Source: an uncultured Pelagibacteraceae bacterium (GTDB lineage: Bacteria; Pseudomonadota; Alphaproteobacteria; Pelagibacterales; Pelagibacteraceae). Taken from it: a stretch of 64,000 nucleotides of DNA. Positions within the stretch are counted from its first letter, which is position 1; every line of letters begins with the position of its first letter. Shown here piece by piece: positions 18,611-27,628 of this stretch. The notes under the pieces were generated by a model that was not told where the DNA came from, searched no databases, and was given only the letters and a program-made list of their open reading frames with translations. The stretch lies in assembly GCA_902561765.1 (NCBI GenBank), contig CACEQR010000001.1:1-64000 (forward strand), in the 5' to 3' direction. The translations under genes were made by a program, and so were the position numbers.

Positions 18611-19458
18611 TAGTTTTGCTTAATAATTTCAACCAGTCTGTCTAATTGATCTGCAGCTTTATATTCTAAAGTAATAGTTCCTGTATTATTTTTTTTATTT
18701 TTGACAAATACCCTCATACCAATTTTATTTGATAATTCCTCCTCTAAATTTAATATATTTGGATCCTTTCTATTGGATGAACCTCTCGAGTAAGATTTCA
18801 GGACTCTTACTAAACCTTCAGTTTGTCTTACTGATAATTTTTTTGAAATAATTTTTTTTGCTAATAAAACTGCATTGTCTAATCCTACCAAAATTTTTGC
18901 GTGCCCTTGGGATAATTTTTCTTCAATTATTAATTCTATTATTTCTTGAGGAAGAGTTAAAAGTCTTAAACAATTCGATATATGCGCTCTACTTTTTCCA
19001 ATAAATTTTGATACCTTGTCTTGATCATAACTAAACTCATCGATTAATCTTTTATAACCTTCTGCTTCCTCAATTGGATTTAAATCTTTTCTTTGAACAT
19101 TTTCTACAATTGCAAATTCTAAAGTTTTAAGATTATCAGCATTTATTACGACAACGGGTACCTCATGTAATCCAGCATATTGAGCTGCTTGCCATCTTCT
19201 TTCTCCTGCTACTATCTCAAATTGATCAATATTATCAGATGATGGTCTAACAATAATAGGTTGGATTATTCCTCTTGCTCTTATTGAGTTTGTCAATTCC
19301 TCTAAACTAGTTTCATCGAATTTCTTTCTTGGTTGATATTTATTTCTAACTAATGAACTAATTGAAACATTTTTTTTATTGTCTATTTTTTCACTATCTC
19401 CTATTAAAGAAGATAGTCCTCTTCCTAAACCTTTTTTAGATTTAAAAGGATTAATCAT
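18607..19458 (-). CDS. parB: Chromosome-partitioning protein ParB
   Basis: A 283-residue ParB/Spo0J protein. It starts with the ParA-stimulating 'KKGLGRGLSSLIGD', then the CTPase motifs 'QPRKKFDE' and 'EIVAGERRWQAAQYAG' (GERRxRA-type), a helix-turn-helix around 'KVSKFIGKSRAHISNCLRL', and a C-terminal dimer domain. It loads at parS and spreads to organise the origin region. A perfect parS lies about 1.4 kb upstream in rsmG. Its start overlaps the parA stop by four bases. Confidence 0.96.
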   Translation of the reverse strand: MINPFKSKKGLGRGLSSLIGDSEKIDNKKNVSISSLVRNKYQPRKKFDETSLEELTNSIRARGIIQPIIVRPSSDNIDQFEIVAGERRWQAAQYAGLHEVPVVVINADNLKTLEFAIVENVQRKDLNPIEEAEGYKRLIDEFSYDQDKVSKFIGKSRAHISNCLRLLTLPQEIIELIIEEKLSQGHAKILVGLDNAVLLAKKIISKKLSVRQTEGLVRVLKSYSRGSSNRKDPNILNLEEELSNKIGMRVFVKNKKNNTGTITLEYKAADQLDRLVEIIKQNY

Positions 19459-20255
19459 GCTGCGCTCTCCACTGGTTTATCTTGATTTAGAAATTCTTCT
19501 GTAAAATTAAAATAGGCTCTGCTGCCTGGGCATGTCTTATCATAAATTAAAACAGGAACACCATGAGATGGAGCCTCAGATAATCTTACATTCCTAGGGA
19601 CCGCTGTATTGTAAACTTTATCTTTAAAATAGTTTCTTGCCTCAGTTTCAACCTCACTAGATAGTTTATTTCGCTTATCATACATTGTCAGAAGTATGCC
19701 TCTTATAACTAGCGCTGGATTTAAGTTTGATTTAATCCTCTCAATAGTTTTCATCAATTGGGTAAGTCCCTCTAGAGCAAAAAATTCCGTCTGAAGAGGC
19801 ACGACTAAGGCATCAGAGGCTACTAATGCCATAATTGTAAGTAGACTTAGGGATGGCGGACAGTCTATAATGATATAATCATAAGATGGCTCAGAATTGT
19901 TTAAAATCAAGCTTAATTCGTCTTTCAATTTAAAGGCTCTCCTACTGTCACCCGCAGTCTCTACCTCCAATCCTGACAAATCAACATTTGAAGAAATTAA
20001 ATTTAAATTTTCAAAGCTCGTAGATTGAATTACCTCTGAGATTTTTTTATTTCCGTTCAGAACATTGTAGATTGTAAGATCTGAGCTGATTGTGTTGGAT
20101 AATCCTAAACCAGTTGTGGCATTTCCTTGTGGGTCAAGATCAATTACTAGAATTTTTTTTCCTTTAATAGAAAGACCAGCCGCAAGATTGATAACTGTAG
20201 TTGTCTTCCCTACTCCACCTTTCTGATTAATTACTGAAATAATTTTTCTATCCAT
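19455..20255 (-). CDS. parA: Chromosome-partitioning ATPase ParA (Soj)
   Basis: A 266-residue deviant-Walker ATPase: 'VINQKGGVGKTTTVINLAAG' near the start, 'VLVIDLDPQGNATTGLG'-type Walker A' and 'YDYIIIDCPPSLSLLT'. It forms the nucleoid gradient that moves ParB-parS complexes. It lies between rsmG and parB on the same strand, the usual order near origins. Confidence 0.97.
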   Translation of the reverse strand: MDRKIISVINQKGGVGKTTTVINLAAGLSIKGKKILVIDLDPQGNATTGLGLSNTISSDLTIYNVLNGNKKISEVIQSTSFENLNLISSNVDLSGLEVETAGDSRRAFKLKDELSLILNNSEPSYDYIIIDCPPSLSLLTIMALVASDALVVPLQTEFFALEGLTQLMKTIERIKSNLNPALVIRGILLTMYDKRNKLSSEVETEARNYFKDKVYNTAVPRNVRLSEAPSHGVPVLIYDKTCPGSRAYFNFTEEFLNQDKPVESAA

Positions 20256-20892
20256 TTTTTTTTTTTAAATTTGAAATTTTTACTACAGTTGACTCATCAC
20301 TAGTCAAACTTTTCATTTGTTCTAAGTCAAATTTCCATTTCAATGAAACATCTTTTAAAATTTTTTTTCCACTCTTACCTAGATACATGACTATGTATTT
20401 AAAATTTTTAAAATTCTTTGTTGCTATTTCAAAAATAACAGGCAAAGGTTTAAATGCTCTACAAATAATTACATCAGTAACTAAATTTTTCTCCTCAAAA
20501 ATATTTTTTTGAAAAATTTTTGCTTCTAATTTAAATTTTTTTGTCATTTCTTTTAAAAAAATGCTCTTATGGTAGCTCTTCTCATAAAAAATTAGCTTAA
20601 AACCTGGTTTTTTTGATTTCATCAAAATACCTAAAACTATACTAGGTAACCCTGCCCCTGAGCCAAGATCAGTACATACATTAATGTCATTTTTATCAAT
20701 AAATTCAATAGTTTGTGCACTATCATATATATGTCTTGTTTTTATTGACTTTTCTGTACTTGAACTTATCAAATTTATTTTCCTGTTTGTACTCAAAATT
20801 GATTGAGAATAGTCATCTAACTCACTCAATGTTTCACGTGAAACATTTTGGAGGTAAATTTTATCTGTTTTTATAATTTTAGAATCAATCAA
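20248..20892 (-). CDS. rsmG: 16S rRNA (guanine(527)-N7)-methyltransferase RsmG (GidB)
   Basis: A 214-residue SAM methyltransferase with '[18 protein letters not shown]' at the N terminus, '[13 protein letters not shown]', and the SAM motif '[17 protein letters not shown]'. It methylates G527 in the 530 loop of 16S rRNA. The codons for 'NVSRET' hold a perfect parS palindrome, a well-known arrangement of this gene. Its start overlaps the mnmG stop by four bases. Confidence 0.95.
   Translation of the reverse strand: MIDSKIIKTDKIYLQNVSRETLSELDDYSQSILSTNRKINLISSSTEKSIKTRHIYDSAQTIEFIDKNDINVCTDLGSGAGLPSIVLGILMKSKKPGFKLIFYEKSYHKSIFLKEMTKKFKLEAKIFQKNIFEEKNLVTDVIICRAFKPLPVIFEIATKNFKNFKYIVMYLGKSGKKILKDVSLKWKFDLEQMKSLTSDESTVVKISNLKKKNG
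20830..20845. promoter_or_regulatory. parS centromere site (perfect)
   Basis: TGTTTCACGTGAAACA is the exact 16-bp consensus palindrome bound by ParB/Spo0J. It sits within the first 25 codons of rsmG and within 2.3 kb of parB and parA, so it is very probably the chromosomal partition site. Confidence 0.95.
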
Positions 20893-22760
20893 GCTATATG
20901 CTTAATAGACTTTCTTTTGACATGAGACAACAAAATATATACTGCAGCTGGCGTAATTCCGTCTATTCTTAGTGCCTGTCCAAGTGTCTTTGGTCTTATT
21001 TCCTTAAATTTTGATTTAACTTCATTTGATAAGCCTGAAAATTGATCATAATCAATATTTTCGGGTATTTTGAGATTTTCATCCCTTTTAAATGCTAAAA
21101 TATCTGCATTTTGTTTCTTTAAATAACCTTTATAGTGAGCTTTTATCTCAATTTGTTCGTCAATTTCACGTGAAATATATTTAATTTCTGGCCAAATTTC
21201 TCTAATTTTAAGCATATTCACTGATTTTTGGCTTAAAATCTCTATTGCATTACGGTTAACACCATCTTTAGCAATATTTATACCATATTTTGTTGCTTTT
21301 GATGGAGAAATTAGTGATTTTTCCATAATTTCTATACTTTTCTTTAGCATAGAAGCTTTTTCTTTATATATATTTTTTCTTTCCTCTAAAATTAGGCCAA
21401 TATGAATACCTTTTTGAGTTAACCTTAGATCTGCATTATCAGATCTTAATGATAGTCTATATTCTGCTCTTGATGTGAACATTCGGTAAGGTTCAGCCAC
21501 TCCTTTTGTAACTAAATCATCTATCATAACTCCAATGTAAGCCTCAGACCTATCTAATATAAATGGTTCTTCACTCTTAATAGATTGAGCAGCATTGATC
21601 CCAGCAATAAGCCCTTGGGCTGCTGCTTCTTCATAACCAGTAGTTCCATTAATTTGACCAGCAAGGTAAAGATTTCTAATTTTTTTTGTCTCTAATGTTA
21701 AAAATAGTTCCCTTGGGTCTACAAAATCATATTCAATAGCATAACCAGGCCTTAAAATTTTTACATCCTCTAAACCATTGATATTATTACATATTTCTTG
21801 CTGTATTTCTGCTGGAAGTGAGGTTGAAATTCCATTAGGGTATATAGTTTTATCATTAAGACCTTCTGGCTCTAAAAAGATCTGATGTTTTTGTTTATCA
21901 GCAAATTTTACAATCTTATCTTCTATTGAAGGGCAATATCGAGGACCAACCCCCTTTATATTTCCTGAGTACATGGCGCTTCGTTTTATATTTTTAGAAA
22001 TTATTTCGTGAACTGCTTTGTTAGTATAAGTCACTCTACATGAAATTTGTCTATTAACATTTTTTTTTGTTAGGAAAGAAAAAAAATATGGATCATCATC
22101 CGCATGCTGTTCTTCAAGTTTCTCAAAATTTATTGTCGTAGCATCAAGCCTTGGAGGGGTTCCAGTTTTTAATCTTCCAATTTTAAAATTATATTTTTCT
22201 AATTGTTCGCTTAATCCTGTTGAAGGTTTTTCATTAAACCTTCCTGCAGGAGTTTTTTCTTCTCCAATGTGAATTAAACCATTTAAAAAAGTTCCAGTAG
22301 TTAGAATTACTTTAGATGAGAGTACTTTTTTACCTCCTTGAGTAATAAAACCAGTTATATTGTTTTTTTCAAATATAAACTGTATTACCGGATCAGAAAA
22401 AATGCTTAAATTACAATAGTTTGCAAGTTTTTCTTGCATATATTTCTTATATAGTGATCTATCACTTTGCGTTCTTGGTCCACGCACTGCTGGACCTCTA
22501 CTTCTGTTCAATAATCTAAATTGTATACCTGATTTATCAGCCACCTCTCCCATTACTCCATCAAGAGCATCTATCTCTCGAACTAGATGACCTTTTCCTA
22601 AACCTCCTATAGCAGGGTTACATGACATTTCACCTATAGTGTCAAATTTGTGAGTAAATAGGGCAGTATTTACTCCCAATCTAGAGGATGCAGCAGCTGC
22701 CTCACATCCAGCGTGACCTCCACCAATTACAACTACATCAAATGACATCTCATTTTTCAT
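20889..22760 (-). CDS. mnmG: tRNA uridine-5-carboxymethylaminomethyl modification enzyme MnmG (GidA)
   Basis: A 623-residue FAD protein of normal length with '[20 protein letters not shown]' at the N terminus, '[17 protein letters not shown]', '[11 protein letters not shown]', and the C-terminal '[19 protein letters not shown]'. With MnmE it installs cmnm5U at the wobble position of certain tRNAs. It lies in the run mnmE-mnmG-rsmG-parA-parB on the minus strand. Confidence 0.98.
   Translation of the reverse strand: MKNEMSFDVVVIGGGHAGCEAAAASSRLGVNTALFTHKFDTIGEMSCNPAIGGLGKGHLVREIDALDGVMGEVADKSGIQFRLLNRSRGPAVRGPRTQSDRSLYKKYMQEKLANYCNLSIFSDPVIQFIFEKNNITGFITQGGKKVLSSKVILTTGTFLNGLIHIGEEKTPAGRFNEKPSTGLSEQLEKYNFKIGRLKTGTPPRLDATTINFEKLEEQHADDDPYFFSFLTKKNVNRQISCRVTYTNKAVHEIISKNIKRSAMYSGNIKGVGPRYCPSIEDKIVKFADKQKHQIFLEPEGLNDKTIYPNGISTSLPAEIQQEICNNINGLEDVKILRPGYAIEYDFVDPRELFLTLETKKIRNLYLAGQINGTTGYEEAAAQGLIAGINAAQSIKSEEPFILDRSEAYIGVMIDDLVTKGVAEPYRMFTSRAEYRLSLRSDNADLRLTQKGIHIGLILEERKNIYKEKASMLKKSIEIMEKSLISPSKATKYGINIAKDGVNRNAIEILSQKSVNMLKIREIWPEIKYISREIDEQIEIKAHYKGYLKKQNADILAFKRDENLKIPENIDYDQFSGLSNEVKSKFKEIRPKTLGQALRIDGITPAAVYILLSHVKRKSIKHIA
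21162..21177. promoter_or_regulatory. Second, degenerate parS-like site
   Basis: AATTTCACGTGAAATA inside mnmG shares the central 12 bases TTTCACGTGAAA with parS and 13 of 16 overall. It is about 330 bases from the perfect site and may be a weaker ParB site. Coding constraint could also explain it. Confidence 0.5.
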
Positions 22761-22836
22761 AGTTGTAATTTATTATCGATCTAAAAATTTACAAGAAAAC
22801 ACTTAAAAATAGCCAAAAAGTGAGTAATTTAAACAC

Positions 22837-24168
22837 TTATTTGCCTATGCAAAAATCACTAAAAATTGAACCTAATATTTCTTCTACATCTACTTTGCCT
22901 ACAATCATTCCAAGATGTCTAGTAGCTAATCTTAAATCTTCTGCAGCTTTGTCAAAATCTTCTTTGGAATTTTTTTCTTCAAAATTTTTTAAGTTTTGAA
23001 CACAAGCTTCTAAACTATGTCTGTGTCTTTCTCTGGTAATCAAAGTTTCATTTGAACTAACAAATTTATTTTTTAATTTATCTTTTATTCGATTAATTAA
23101 TTCTTCTAAGTTGGTTTCGTTTTTTATTGATATAAGAATTGGATTGAATTTTTGAATTTGTTGATTAATATTTTTATAATCAAGATCTATTTTATTGATT
23201 ACAATTATCGATTTATCACTTACTAAATCATTCAAAAAACCAGTAAAATCAACACTTTTTGGTTCTATTACAATTATATTTAAATCAGCATCTTCAGCTC
23301 TTTTTAGAGCAAGTTTAATTCCTTTTTTTTCTATCTCATCTTTAGACTCTCTTATCCCAGCTGTATCAGAAATTACAACAGGATAGCCGTCTAAATTTAA
23401 GTGTGCCTCAATAACATCTCTAGTTGTTCCTGCAATTTCAGAAACAATAGCAACATCACGATTGGAAAGATAATTTAACAAAGAAGACTTACCTGCATTT
23501 GCAGGTCCAATTATTGCAATTTTAAAACCCTCTCTTATTCTTTCACCAACTTTTTCATCATTCAAAATTTTTTCAATTTCTAATCTTATTTTTTCAGAAT
23601 CAATTTTAATATTTTTAATTACATCCTCTGGAAGATCCTCTTCTGGAAAATCAATTTTAGCCTCCACGTTTGACAAAATTTTTAAAAGTTTTACTCTTAG
23701 AGAATTAAATTTTTCTGAACTTTTTCCACTCATAATTTTAATTGCTTGTTGTCTTTGAATTTCTGTTTCAGCAGAAATTAAATCAGAAATACTCTCAGCC
23801 TTGAGAAGATTTATTTTTCCATTTTGAAAAGCCATTTTTGTGAATTCACCAGGTCCAGCTAAACGACAATTTTCAATTTTTGATAATTCATCTAATATTG
23901 CTCTAACAACAGCAATGCTGCCATGAACATGGAATTCGGCCATATCTTCACCAGTGTAGCTATTAGGACCAGGAAACCATATTAATATACCCTCATCTAT
24001 TAGATCAAAATCGTTGATTTTGTTGAATTTTTTGTTTGTTGCTATTCTAGGATTTGGAGGTTCGCTACCTGTTAATAATTTAATTACTTTTTTAACATTG
24101 TCGCCAGCAACTCTAATTACTGCAATGCCGGAAATTCCAGGTCCAGAAGAAAGTGCATAAATACTCAT
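22837..24168 (-). CDS. mnmE: tRNA modification GTPase MnmE (TrmE)
   Basis: A 443-residue protein: an N-terminal formyl-THF-binding domain ('SIYALSSGPGISGIAVIR', 'GPGEFTKMAFQNGKINL'), an inserted GTPase with G1 'GPANAGKSSLLN' near residue 220 and 'SDTAGIRES', and the invariant C-terminal 'FCIGK'. It is the partner of MnmG. Upstream, on the other strand, begins the sulfotransferase array, which separates mnmE from rho. Confidence 0.97.
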   Translation of the reverse strand: MSIYALSSGPGISGIAVIRVAGDNVKKVIKLLTGSEPPNPRIATNKKFNKINDFDLIDEGILIWFPGPNSYTGEDMAEFHVHGSIAVVRAILDELSKIENCRLAGPGEFTKMAFQNGKINLLKAESISDLISAETEIQRQQAIKIMSGKSSEKFNSLRVKLLKILSNVEAKIDFPEEDLPEDVIKNIKIDSEKIRLEIEKILNDEKVGERIREGFKIAIIGPANAGKSSLLNYLSNRDVAIVSEIAGTTRDVIEAHLNLDGYPVVISDTAGIRESKDEIEKKGIKLALKRAEDADLNIIVIEPKSVDFTGFLNDLVSDKSIIVINKIDLDYKNINQQIQKFNPILISIKNETNLEELINRIKDKLKNKFVSSNETLITRERHRHSLEACVQNLKNFEEKNSKEDFDKAAEDLRLATRHLGMIVGKVDVEEILGSIFSDFCIGK

Positions 24169-24214
24169 TTAATTATTATAGTTTTATATTAATCATAATT
24201 ATATAATTTTCTTA

Positions 24215-25069
24215 ATGATAATATGGCTTACTTCTTATCCAAAGAGTGGAAATACTTGGGTGCGTTCATTTTTAGTTTCGCTTTTATACAATAAAAAAAA
24301 TGAAACAAACTTAGAAGGATTAAATAATATACCGCAGTATCCTTTAAGATCTCATTTTAATAATCTTTTAGATAACATTGATGATATTAATGAAGTATCT
24401 TCAAAATGGATTATATCTCAAAAAAGAATTAACTCAGATAAAAAAAATAAATTTTTTAAAACACATCATGCTTTATGTAAAATTGGTAAATTTAGTTTTA
24501 CAAATTATGAAACATCTTTAGGTGCTATCCATATTGTAAGAGATCCAAGGAATATAATTAACTCAATTTTGTACCATTATTCTAAAAAAAGTTTTTTAGA
24601 GGCCAAAGAATTCATGTTAGATGAAACTCGAGCATTAGGCAAAAAGTTTGATCCAAATAGTCCATCCGTAAATCAAGATATGTTTACAGTATTAACATCA
24701 TGGAAAACTCATTATCTTTCATGGAAAAATTTTAAAAAAAATTATCTTTTAATTAAATATGAAAATTTAGTCTCTGAACCAGATAAAGAATTTCGTAAAA
24801 TTACTAAATATTTAAATGATGTTATGCATATTAAGATCAAAGAAGATAAAATTGATCATGCAATAAAGTCAAATTCCTTTGAAAATTTAAAGAAAATAGA
24901 AAATAGAGATGGTTTTAAAGAAGCAATTAAGGATAAAGGCTCAGGGGAAGTAAAGCGTTTTTTTAATTTAGGTCCAAATAATAAATGGGAAAAAATATTA
25001 GACAGTGAAATAAAAGATGAAATAGAAAAAAAATTTAATGTTGAAATGAAAGAGTTAGGTTATTTATAA
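24215..25069 (+). CDS. Sulfotransferase family protein, array copy 1
   Basis: A 284-residue Sulfotransfer_1-type protein. '[14 protein letters not shown]' near residue 8 is the PAPS 5'-phosphosulfate loop, 'HIVRDPRNIINSI' the 3'-phosphate motif, and 'FFNLGPNNKWEKIL' the C-terminal region-IV motif. It would transfer sulfate from PAPS to an unknown acceptor, probably a glycan, lipid or small metabolite. It has no membrane segment. It is the first of four abutting paralogues, placed opposite to the strand of mnmE and rho. Confidence 0.85.
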   Translation: MIIWLTSYPKSGNTWVRSFLVSLLYNKKNETNLEGLNNIPQYPLRSHFNNLLDNIDDINEVSSKWIISQKRINSDKKNKFFKTHHALCKIGKFSFTNYETSLGAIHIVRDPRNIINSILYHYSKKSFLEAKEFMLDETRALGKKFDPNSPSVNQDMFTVLTSWKTHYLSWKNFKKNYLLIKYENLVSEPDKEFRKITKYLNDVMHIKIKEDKIDHAIKSNSFENLKKIENRDGFKEAIKDKGSGEVKRFFNLGPNNKWEKILDSEIKDEIEKKFNVEMKELGYL

Positions 25070-25114
25070 ATGATAATTTGGTTAGCATCTTATCCCAAGA
25101 GTGGTAACACCTGG
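25043..25114 (+). repeat. 72-base junction repeat of the sulfotransferase array, copy 1/2
   Basis: This junction holds the last eight codons of one gene, the stop TAA and the first 15 codons of the next. Equivalent segments of the same length recur at 25904-25975 and 26750-26821 with high nucleotide identity, strongest between the first two. They are the likely crossover points for unequal recombination in the array. Confidence 0.7.
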
Positions 25115-25930
25115 TTAAGATTTTACATTATTTCATTGTTGATGGGTAAAAAAGTTGATCTAAATTTAAATCACCTTAAAGCAATTATCTCTTATCCTGA
25201 CAAAACACATTTTAAAGGTTTATTAAAAGACGTTCTTAATATTGATGAAATTGCACAAAATTGGATTGTTTCTCAAAATAGAATTAACTCAGATAAAACT
25301 TTTAAATTTTTTAAAACTCACAATATGTTTATAAAATATAAAAATTATCCTTTCACAGATGTAAAAAATACTCTAGCAACAATTCACATTGTAAGAGACC
25401 CAAGAAATGTAATAACTTCTTTAAAAAATCATTATAGTTTGCAGGATTACGAGACAGCAAAAAAATTTTTATTTTACGATAATCAAATCCTTACACCATC
25501 AGAGAAAGAGAAAGAAAAATATTTAAATAAAGAAAAACATCCTTTGCCTCAAATTGTTGGTTCCTGGAGAGCTCATTATACCTCGTGGAAAAACATGAAA
25601 AAAAATTATTTACTTGTAAAATATGAAGATTTAATAAAGAACCCATTAGATGGATTTACTGAAATAACAAATTTTATTTCCAAAGTCCTCAAAATAAAGT
25701 TCAGTAAAGATCAAATAGAAAATGCTGTAGAACTTAGCTCATTTGGTAATCTAAAAAAAATGGAAGAAAAATATGGTTTTACAGAAAGCTCAACTAATAA
25801 TGAAGGAAAAAGAAATAAGTTTTTTTATTTAGGACCAAAAAATGATTGGAGAGAAATTCTGGAGAGCAAATACTCTGAAGAAATTAGTAAAAAATATGAA
25901 TTTGAAATGAAAGAATTGGGTTATTTATAA
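25070..25930 (+). CDS. Sulfotransferase family protein, array copy 2
   Basis: A 286-residue paralogue of copy 1. '[14 protein letters not shown]', '[13 protein letters not shown]' and 'FFYLGPKNDWREIL' retain the PAPS-binding motifs. Its ATG follows the TAA of copy 1 with no spacer, so re-initiation is likely. The sequence between motifs differs a lot from its neighbours, suggesting diverged acceptor specificity and not a recent duplication. Confidence 0.85.
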   Translation: MIIWLASYPKSGNTWLRFYIISLLMGKKVDLNLNHLKAIISYPDKTHFKGLLKDVLNIDEIAQNWIVSQNRINSDKTFKFFKTHNMFIKYKNYPFTDVKNTLATIHIVRDPRNVITSLKNHYSLQDYETAKKFLFYDNQILTPSEKEKEKYLNKEKHPLPQIVGSWRAHYTSWKNMKKNYLLVKYEDLIKNPLDGFTEITNFISKVLKIKFSKDQIENAVELSSFGNLKKMEEKYGFTESSTNNEGKRNKFFYLGPKNDWREILESKYSEEISKKYEFEMKELGYL

Positions 25931-25975
25931 ATGATAATTTGGTTAGCATCCTATCCTAAGAGTGGTAATACATGG
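25904..25975 (+). repeat. 72-base junction repeat of the sulfotransferase array, copy 2/3
   Basis: Nearly the same as the 25043 junction, including 'TTATTTATAAATGATAATTT' and 'TTAGCATC', with a few mostly synonymous changes. Confidence 0.7.
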
Positions 25976-26776
25976 TTAAGAGCTTTACTAACATCATACT
26001 TATACTCAGACACTGGGGACTTTAACTTCAATCTTTTAGAAAAAATTGATTCTTTTCCAAATATAAAACATTTTCAAAATTATTTAGATAAATTTGAAAA
26101 AGTTGAAGATACTGCAAAATACTGGATAAATGTTCAGGAAAATTTAAATAAAGATAAAAGATTAAAAATTTTAAAAACTCACAATGCTTTGTTTAAAATT
26201 AATAATTCTTCATTTACTAATAATGAAAATACTCTTGGGGTAATTTATATTGTAAGAGACCCTCGTAATGTAATTACTTCGATTTGCAATCATTACCAAT
26301 TTACACTCGATCAGGCTCTTGATTTTATGATAACAAAAAAAAAGGCATTATTTTCTCGTAAAAATGGAAGATTTCTAGCTTTTCAACCTATTCTTTCATG
26401 GTCATTAAATTACAAATCTTGGGCTGATAATATTAAATACCCAACTGTTTTAATAAAGTATGAGGAATTAGAGAATGAAACTTTTTTTACTTTTAAAAAA
26501 ACATTAAAATTCATAAAAAAAATTTCTAATTCTGATTTCATAATTGACGATCAAAAAATAAAAAATTGTATTAATTCATGTAGTTTTGAAAAACTTAAAA
26601 AATTGGAAAATAATATTGGCTTCAATGAGGCTCCTATTAAAAAAGGAAGTAATGAAAGATTAAAATTTTTTAATTTGGGTAAAGAAAATAATTGGAGAGA
26701 TATTCTGAGTAAAAACATTATTGATGAAATAGAAAAAGAATTTAAAATTGAAATGAAGGAGCTTGGTTATCTTTAA
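25931..26776 (+). CDS. Sulfotransferase family protein, array copy 3
   Basis: A 281-residue paralogue with '[14 protein letters not shown]', '[13 protein letters not shown]' and 'FFNLGKENNWRDIL'. Again the ATG abuts the preceding TAA. It ends in the shared 'EMKELGYL'. The middle part (about residues 125-165) is the most divergent in the array, where acceptor-binding loops would lie. Confidence 0.85.
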   Translation: MIIWLASYPKSGNTWLRALLTSYLYSDTGDFNFNLLEKIDSFPNIKHFQNYLDKFEKVEDTAKYWINVQENLNKDKRLKILKTHNALFKINNSSFTNNENTLGVIYIVRDPRNVITSICNHYQFTLDQALDFMITKKKALFSRKNGRFLAFQPILSWSLNYKSWADNIKYPTVLIKYEELENETFFTFKKTLKFIKKISNSDFIIDDQKIKNCINSCSFEKLKKLENNIGFNEAPIKKGSNERLKFFNLGKENNWRDILSKNIIDEIEKEFKIEMKELGYL

Positions 26777-26821
26777 ATGATTATATGGCTAGCATCATAC
26801 CCTAAAAGTGGCAACACTTGG
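26750..26821 (+). repeat. 72-base junction repeat of the sulfotransferase array, copy 3/4
   Basis: Same layout and length as the other two junctions but with more synonymous changes ('GGTTATCTTTAAATGATTAT'), so it is the older or less recently converted copy. Confidence 0.65.
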
Positions 26822-27628
26822 GTTAGATCTTTTATATCCTCAATTTTATTTACGAAGGATGGTGATGTTGATTTATCTAAGCTTAAAAATATAAGTCAAT
26901 TTCCTCTCCGATCTCAATTTACTAATTATATTGATGATCTACAAGATGTTAAAAAAGTTTACCAAAATTGGTCGAATGTCCAAAATTATATGAACCTTGA
27001 TAACAAAATTAAATTTTTAAAAACTCATCATGTTAATTGTAAAATTGAAAATTTTGAGTTTACGGATGATAATAATTCATTAGGGGTGATTTATATAGTA
27101 AGAGATCCAAGAAATGTTGCATGTTCAGTTAAAAATCACTTTTCTTTAGAAAATTATGATGAAGTAAAAAATTTTTTATTTAGAGAACACAATTGGTTAG
27201 GAATTATTACAGACAAGAATATTAAACCTTTGGATAATAAAATACCAACGCTAATAAGTTCTTGGAAAACAAATTACTTATCTTGGAAAAATAAAACTAA
27301 AAATTATCTTCTTATAAAATATGAAAATTTATTAGAAAATCCATATCTTGAATTTGGAAAAATTTCTAAATATTTAGAAAATCATTTAAATGTTAAATTT
27401 GATGAAAAAAAAATAAAAAAAGCTATTAAAACATGTTCTTTTAGAAACTTACAACAGCTAGAAAAAGATGGAAAATTTAAAGAACAAACAGTTGATAAAC
27501 AAAATAAAAGTGTGAAATTTTTTCATTTAGGCCCAGAGAACGACTGGAAAAAAATTTTAGACAAGAACATTTCGAGAGAAATCGAAAATAAATTTAAAGC
27601 AGAGATGGAAGAATTAGGCTATTTATGA
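26777..27628 (+). CDS. Sulfotransferase family protein, array copy 4
   Basis: A 283-residue paralogue with '[14 protein letters not shown]', '[13 protein letters not shown]' and '[14 protein letters not shown]', ending 'EMEELGYL'. Its start resembles copy 1 in the '[13 protein letters not shown]' segment (copy 1 has 'PLRSHFNNLLDNI'), so 1 and 4 may be closest relatives. Its TGA overlaps the end of the convergent rho gene by six bases. Confidence 0.85.
   Translation: MIIWLASYPKSGNTWVRSFISSILFTKDGDVDLSKLKNISQFPLRSQFTNYIDDLQDVKKVYQNWSNVQNYMNLDNKIKFLKTHHVNCKIENFEFTDDNNSLGVIYIVRDPRNVACSVKNHFSLENYDEVKNFLFREHNWLGIITDKNIKPLDNKIPTLISSWKTNYLSWKNKTKNYLLIKYENLLENPYLEFGKISKYLENHLNVKFDEKKIKKAIKTCSFRNLQQLEKDGKFKEQTVDKQNKSVKFFHLGPENDWKKILDKNISREIENKFKAEMEELGYL

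Noticed and set aside
24215-27628. Phage or transposon origin of the sulfotransferase array
   Set aside because: No integrase, transposase, terminal repeats or target duplication is visible, and the base composition is like the rest.
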